NCBI RefSeq assembly: GCF_007183175.1
Contig: NZ_AP019807.1
Location: 434,001 to 498,000, forward strand
From: Microbulbifer sp. GL-2
GTDB taxonomy: Bacteria; Pseudomonadota; Gammaproteobacteria; Pseudomonadales; Cellvibrionaceae
Length of the DNA: 64,000 nt
Direction of reading: 5' to 3'
In this document: positions 59,590 through 64,000 of the stretch, one piece after another
Layout: each line of letters opens with the position of its first letter
Position numbering within the stretch: position 1 is the stretch's first letter
Position numbers and translations under genes: made by a program
Notes under the pieces: model-generated
The model's input: the letters and a program-made list of their open reading frames with translations, nothing else
Told to the model about the DNA's origin: nothing
The model's database searches: none

Positions 59590-60000
59590 CTAGAAAGCCC
59601 CTTCCCTGCACTCTCCCCTTACTTCGCCACCATACTCTGAAATAGTTCGCTCAATCTCAAAATACCCCTGCTCGCAAAAGCCTGTTTCCAGCATTTTCTG
59701 TTCTAGCGCCCAATCAAAGTACTCTTCTACGCGGCGAATAGATCCCCGCCTTATGGGTTGCCTTTGCATACGGCGCTGAGAATCTGAGTTGGCTTCTATC
59801 GGTACGAGAATATCACGCCGCTTTCGTTCTACAGTAAATGTAAAACGCTTTGCACCATTAGGTGCTATTTCAGTATTGAAAGAGTCCTTCATTCCCGGGA
59901 TTGGTTTTTGGTTGGAGCAAGCTGCAAAAAATAAGGTAACCACCAGACTAACCATTATCTTTGGCTGGGGAAGCCAGTTAGAATTTTTATTATTAGTCAT
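59590..60000 (-). CDS. Small lipoprotein of unknown function
   Basis: A 136-aa protein. The ATG at 60000 gives a lipoprotein signal peptide ending in FFAAC (Cys at ~28); an upstream start would bury it. The mature part is basic (VERKRRDILVPIEANS, RRMQRQPIRRGSIRR) with YFDWALEQKMLETGFCEQGY near the end. No family recognised. It lies 74 bases downstream of purU in the same direction and may be read through from it. Confidence 0.65.
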   Translation of the reverse strand: MTNNKNSNWLPQPKIMVSLVVTLFFAACSNQKPIPGMKDSFNTEIAPNGAKRFTFTVERKRRDILVPIEANSDSQRRMQRQPIRRGSIRRVEEYFDWALEQKMLETGFCEQGYFEIERTISEYGGEVRGECREGAF

Positions 60001-60074
60001 CGTGTAGACGCTCTCCAATTTCTCAAAAGTGCTTAAATGTGGAGGGTTCACCCTCACCTCACCCATTTCTTATT

Positions 60075-60911
60075 CTATTTGAAAACCACAGTTTTATTTC
60101 CGTGGATAAACACACGCTCCTGCAGTACCAGCTGCAGGGCTCGAGACAGTACCTGCTTTTCCACATCCCGACCCGCATCCGCCATTGCCTCTGCAGAATA
60201 AGCGTGGTCTACATGGATCACATCCTGCTCGATAATCGGCCCTTCATCCAAATCATTGGTAACAAAGTGGGCAGTAGCTCCGATAATTTTAACCCCGCGC
60301 TCATAGGCCTGCCTGTAGGGTTTGGCACCAATAAAGGCCGGTAGGAAAGAGTGGTGGATATTGATAATACGACCACTGTAGCGGGCCACAAATTCAGGGG
60401 TGAGCACACGCATATATTTCGCCAAAACCAGGTAATCGGGATTGTACTCATCCACCAGCGCAGCAACCTGCTGCTCATGTGAGCTGCGATCCAGCCCTTC
60501 AGCCGACACACAGTGGAATGGAATATCAAATTTTTGTACTAAACCCGCTAGATCCGGGTGATTACCAATCACCGCTGTGATTTCCACATCCAGCGCACCG
60601 GAATAGCATTTCATCAGAATATCCCCCAGGCAATGGGGCTCACGGGTGACCATTAGCACTAACCGCTTGCGCTCAGCAGACACCAGGAGCCGCTCGGCGC
60701 CTTGGGGCAGGGTCATATCCAGGTCTTCAAGGAACGTCGTATCGTTGAAGATCCCCTCAAGGGCGGTGCGCATAAAGAAGCGGCCCCTTTCCCGATCTAC
60801 AAACTCGTCATTCTTAATGATATTGAGCTGGTGCTTGTAGCAAATATTGGTAATCTTCGCGATCAGCCCCTTATCATCGGGGCAATCAGTCAGCAGTATC
60901 TTCTTTTCCAT
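60075..60911 (-). CDS. purU: Formyltetrahydrofolate deformylase
   Basis: A 278-aa enzyme that hydrolyses 10-formyl-THF to formate and THF, supplying formate for PurT and balancing one-carbon pools. An N-terminal ACT regulatory domain (TDCPDDKGLIAKITNICYKH, ~1-85) is followed by a formyltransferase fold with the catalytic blocks IINIHHSFLPAFIGAKPY (~185-202) and DLDEGPIIEQDV. Full length. It is divergent from pepQ. A link to gcvP through one-carbon metabolism is metabolic rather than operonic. Confidence 0.95.
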   Translation of the reverse strand: MEKKILLTDCPDDKGLIAKITNICYKHQLNIIKNDEFVDRERGRFFMRTALEGIFNDTTFLEDLDMTLPQGAERLLVSAERKRLVLMVTREPHCLGDILMKCYSGALDVEITAVIGNHPDLAGLVQKFDIPFHCVSAEGLDRSSHEQQVAALVDEYNPDYLVLAKYMRVLTPEFVARYSGRIINIHHSFLPAFIGAKPYRQAYERGVKIIGATAHFVTNDLDEGPIIEQDVIHVDHAYSAEAMADAGRDVEKQVLSRALQLVLQERVFIHGNKTVVFK

Positions 60912-60994
60912 GGTCGAATTTCAGGCCAAATATCCAGACTTCAGACTATACACTATGCCGACTTGTAGATTCAGCGATCCATCCCGGGGAGAAC

Positions 60995-62308
60995 ATGGAT
61001 AAAAACCTTTACGCAGATCATATCGCCACACTAAGCCGCCGGTACGATGAGATATTGGGGGAATGCGGCTTCGACAGCCTCAATGTGTACAGTGGTGCAC
61101 CAAAGATGCAGTTTCTGGATGACAACCCTTACCCTTTCAAGGTCAACCCCCACTTCAAAGCCTTGGTGCCTGTCACTGATAATCCGCATAGCTGGGTGAT
61201 TTATCGGCGCGGGCAAAAGCCCAAACTACTGTTCTACCGCCCCGTAGACTTTTGGCACTATGTACCCCCCGCTCCCAAGACTTTTTGGAGCGAGTTCTAC
61301 GATATAGAGTTGCTGAGTAAGCCCGCAGAAGCCAAAGAGTTCCTAAATGCTGAGAATACCGCCTTTATTGGTGAGGGTGACAGGCTCCAGGGCTGGCCCT
61401 TAGGCAGTGACAATCCCGAGTTGCTGATCAACCACCTGCATTGGGCGCGTGCCTACAAAACACCTTACGAGATTGCCTGCCTGCGCGAAGCAAACCGTAT
61501 TGCGGTAGCTGGGCACCAAGCTGCTGAACAGGCCTTCCGCAGCGGAGCCAGTGAATTTGAGATCAACCAGGCCTATCTGAGTGCTGCCGGTCAGGGCGAG
61601 AACCGTATGCCCTACGGAAATATTGTCGCCCTGAATGAACACGCAGCCATACTGCATTACACCCACCTTTCCACCCAGCGCCTACCGGAAGCTGAACTGA
61701 GGACTTTCCTGATAGATGCCGGTGCCGACTGCAACGGTTACTGCTCCGATATCACCCGTACCTATGCCTACGCTGATAGCGAATTTGCGCAGCTACTGGC
61801 CGCCATGGATGAGAAACAGCTGGAGCTGGTCAATGGCCTCAAGCCGGGCCTGCCCTACCCCGACCTTCACCGGCAGTGCCACCTGAAAGTAGGTCAGTTA
61901 CTGGCACAGTTTGGAGTGATCAAAACTTCTGCAGAGGGCGCGGTGGAATCCGGGCTAACTCGCCCCTTTATGCCGCATGGCCTGGGGCACTTCCTCGGTC
62001 TGCAGGTACACGATGTAGGTGGCTTCCAAAGCGGGCCCGAAGGTGGCACTACACCCCCACCTGCAGAATACCCCTTCCTGCGTACCAGTCGTACGATTGA
62101 GGAAAACCAGGTATTTACTATTGAACCCGGCCTCTACTTTATCGATAGCCTGTTGGATGAATTAAAAGCAACTGATCTCGCCGCTGAGGTAAATTGGGAT
62201 AAAGTGGAAGACTTCCGCCCCTACGGAGGAGTGCGAATTGAAGATAACATCGTTGTACGCGCTGAAGGTAACGTGAACCTTTCCCGAGATGGTTTCATAG
62301 GGTTTTGA
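60995..62308 (+). CDS. pepQ: Xaa-Pro dipeptidase PepQ
   Basis: A 437-aa M24-family metallopeptidase that cleaves dipeptides with C-terminal proline. The N-terminal creatinase-like domain (FKVNPHFKALVPVTDNPHSW) is PepQ-typical. The metal site is visible as LIDAGADCNGYCSDITRTY (two Asp), HGLGHFLGLQVHDVGG (His), TIEPGLYF (Glu) and GVRIEDNIVV (Glu). The ATG is preceded by GGGGAGAAC. Full length, cytoplasmic. Confidence 0.95.
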   Translation: MDKNLYADHIATLSRRYDEILGECGFDSLNVYSGAPKMQFLDDNPYPFKVNPHFKALVPVTDNPHSWVIYRRGQKPKLLFYRPVDFWHYVPPAPKTFWSEFYDIELLSKPAEAKEFLNAENTAFIGEGDRLQGWPLGSDNPELLINHLHWARAYKTPYEIACLREANRIAVAGHQAAEQAFRSGASEFEINQAYLSAAGQGENRMPYGNIVALNEHAAILHYTHLSTQRLPEAELRTFLIDAGADCNGYCSDITRTYAYADSEFAQLLAAMDEKQLELVNGLKPGLPYPDLHRQCHLKVGQLLAQFGVIKTSAEGAVESGLTRPFMPHGLGHFLGLQVHDVGGFQSGPEGGTTPPPAEYPFLRTSRTIEENQVFTIEPGLYFIDSLLDELKATDLAAEVNWDKVEDFRPYGGVRIEDNIVVRAEGNVNLSRDGFIGF

Positions 62309-62334
62309 GCCTCGGAAAGTAGCTCGAGTTATAG

Positions 62335-62353
62335 GCGGTGGATACCCCACCGC
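62335..62353 (+). terminator. Hairpin after pepQ
   Basis: GCGGTGG, a 5-base loop and CCACCGC give a 7-bp GC-rich stem 27 bases past the pepQ stop. No T-run follows, so terminator function is uncertain. Confidence 0.35.
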
Positions 62354-62496
62354 TTACCCCCAACGTCCTGCCGCACTTAGTTTTCACTCCATCGCATATA
62401 TTGAAGCAAGTATTAAAAAACAGTCCCCCACTATTGCCCAGTCGCTAAAAAAAAGCCAACCTGCCCCCCAAACAAAAGAAAGGGAAGGCTTTAATC

Positions 62497-64000
62497 ATGA
62501 AAATATCCAGACTCTCAGCCGTTGTCACAGCAACCCTATTGGCGACAGCCAATCCGTCCTACGCAAAATCTATCGAATATAAATTTTATGATAAAGAAGG
62601 CATTGCCGGCTCTGAAATTATCGAGCAAGACGGTAACCAAGTTACTGGAGAATTAAAACTTGGCTGGAACAATCGCCGTTTGAGTTTAAAAGAAAGCTTT
62701 ACCATCGGTGACAGCGAAATGCTGGAAAAACTTACGATTGAAGGTATCAGTCCTTTTGGCGCGCCGGTTAATGAAGAGTTTTTCCTGGTAGACGGCATAG
62801 CCAAGTGGAAAGGTTCGGATGAAAATGGCAGCGCAAAAACTTCTGAAGACCAATTTTATATCCCCAAAAACAGTACTCTGGCCGTACAAACCCAGTTGGT
62901 AAAAGCCTTACTTGTTGATGAAGACCATATCATCCCCCTGCTACCTCAGGGGCAGGCGCGACTGCACAAACTCGACGAATTAACAGTGCAGCAAGGACCA
63001 CAAAAGAAAAAGGTTTACCTATATGGCGTGAGTGGACTGGGCTTTACCCCTGAATTGAGCTGGTATGATGAAGAAGGCGAGTTATTTGCCGCTGACGAAG
63101 GCGGCTGGTTTGCGATTCTCCGCGAGGGATGGGACAAATCCCATCTGGAAGTCCTCAAGAAACACCAAGTAGCCGCTGCAGATAAATACCTGCAGGATAT
63201 TGCAGTCAAACATACCCATACCTCTTCACAGCCCATCCTGCTTAGCAACGTGAATGTGGTGGACGTAGAAGCTGGGAAGCTGCAAAAACAGCGCCATGTC
63301 CTGGTGGAGGACGGCAAGATCAGTAAGATCAGCAGTCGCCCAATTAAAATGAAAGGCGTCACCAAGATTGACGCCAAGGGCCACACCCTGATTCCCGGCC
63401 TGTGGGATATGCATGCGCATTTATCTGCAACCGATGGCACCCTAAATATGGCTGCAGGTATTATCAATGTGCGCGATATAGGCAATACTCATGAAGCCGT
63501 GACACGAATCTCCGAACTTTATGAATCCGAACAGATCATCGGCGGTGATATGTTCCGCGCAGGCTTTATGGACCGGGAGAGCGAAAACGCCATGCGCATG
63601 GGCAAAACTGCCAACAGCCTGGAAGAAGCCAAGGAGATCGTCGACTGGTATTCAGAGCGAGGCTATCAGCAGATCAAAACTTACAGCTCCATGGAGCCCG
63701 AGTGGATTGCCCCACTGGCAGAGCATATCCACAGTAAAGATATGCGCTTGTCCGGCCATATTCCGGCCTTTATGACTGCCGAGGAAGCTATCGATGCTGG
63801 CTTCGATGAGATCCAGCATATCAACATGTTGTTCCTCAACTTTATGGGCAAGATCGATACCCGTAAAAGACTACGCTTCACCGAGATTGGCGAGCACGCC
63901 CATGAACTTGACCTGGACAGCGAAGAAGTAGCGGCATTTCTGGATAAGCTGGCCGAAAAGGGCACCGTTGTGGATGCTACTACCACCGTTTTTAAATCCA
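62497..64000 (+). CDS. Secreted amidohydrolase-family protein (3' truncated by window)
   Basis: At least 501 codons, open to the window edge. AAGGGAAGG precedes the ATG; a Sec signal peptide ends near residue 24 (NPSYAKS). Residues ~25-240 form an N-terminal beta-rich region not recognised in detail. The metal-dependent hydrolase domain begins near residue 247 (LLSNVNVVDVEAGKLQ), with the zinc-binding HxH in GLWDMHAHL. Later histidines are seen in LSGHIPAFM and EIQHINML. Imidazolonepropionase/prolidase-like secreted amidohydrolases share this layout. Substrate is unknown. Confidence 0.85.
   Translation, partial: MKISRLSAVVTATLLATANPSYAKSIEYKFYDKEGIAGSEIIEQDGNQVTGELKLGWNNRRLSLKESFTIGDSEMLEKLTIEGISPFGAPVNEEFFLVDGIAKWKGSDENGSAKTSEDQFYIPKNSTLAVQTQLVKALLVDEDHIIPLLPQGQARLHKLDELTVQQGPQKKKVYLYGVSGLGFTPELSWYDEEGELFAADEGGWFAILREGWDKSHLEVLKKHQVAAADKYLQDIAVKHTHTSSQPILLSNVNVVDVEAGKLQKQRHVLVEDGKISKISSRPIKMKGVTKIDAKGHTLIPGLWDMHAHLSATDGTLNMAAGIINVRDIGNTHEAVTRISELYESEQIIGGDMFRAGFMDRESENAMRMGKTANSLEEAKEIVDWYSERGYQQIKTYSSMEPEWIAPLAEHIHSKDMRLSGHIPAFMTAEEAIDAGFDEIQHINMLFLNFMGKIDTRKRLRFTEIGEHAHELDLDSEEVAAFLDKLAEKGTVVDATTTVFKS

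Overview
The window looks like a chromosome segment from a marine gammaproteobacterium. Cellvibrionales/Microbulbifer-type is my best guess from the feel of gcvP, purU, pepQ and the TonB receptor; it is an inference, not shown. Ordinary housekeeping genes lie at both ends. Between them is a roughly 45 kb accessory block with different base composition and mobile-element debris at both edges.

Left flank (1-3.1 kb): the 3' end of argS, an SDR sugar-nucleotide-reductase-like gene, and a secreted lipoprotein related to nucleoside hydrolases. An intact IS30-family element (3388-4470, imperfect 24-bp inverted repeats) follows.

Accessory block part 1 (4.5-24.9 kb, all minus strand, AT-rich): one very tightly packed flagellar-type operon. 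In transcription order it runs TPR protein, fliQ, fliR, flhB, flhA, flgF, flgG, flgA, flgH, flgI, flgB, flgC, fliE, fliF, a 122-aa unknown, fliH, fliI, fliJ-like, fliK-position gene, flgD, flgE, a short FliM/YscQ-like gene, fliN, fliO, fliP, and a FliA-type sigma factor. It encodes the export gate, ATPase complex, rod, rings and hook. In this window there is no flagellin, hook-filament junction protein, filament cap, rod cap FlgJ, stator, FlgM or chemotaxis gene. FliG is absent, and a small unknown ORF occupies its usual place between fliF and fliH. This suggests a non-rotating, filament-less flagellar-type secretion organelle. A sigma-28-like promoter candidate precedes the first gene.

Accessory block part 2 (25.9-48.4 kb): a REP-associated transposase remnant; a giant 6742-codon Rhs/YD-repeat gene with a small translationally coupled gene after it (possible immunity or partner protein); and, divergently transcribed, a TPR-protein gene coupled to a 118-aa unknown. 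The giant protein has no recognisable signal peptide or PAAR domain. Beside it sits an export machine with no visible substrate, plus two TPR proteins of the fold used by type III chaperones. The proposal that the Rhs giant is the cargo is inference. A decayed IS30-type transposase (48.7-49.4 kb) lies at the right edge.

Right flank (50.4-64 kb): gcvP with a clear terminator; a small zinc-ribbon relic; an apparent glycan-scavenging locus of a GH18 endoglycosidase with two tandem four-Cys repeats, a TonB-dependent receptor broken by two single-base homopolymer frameshifts, and a PAS-AraC regulator; then a small lipoprotein, purU, the divergent pepQ, and the 5' part of a secreted amidohydrolase that runs off the window.
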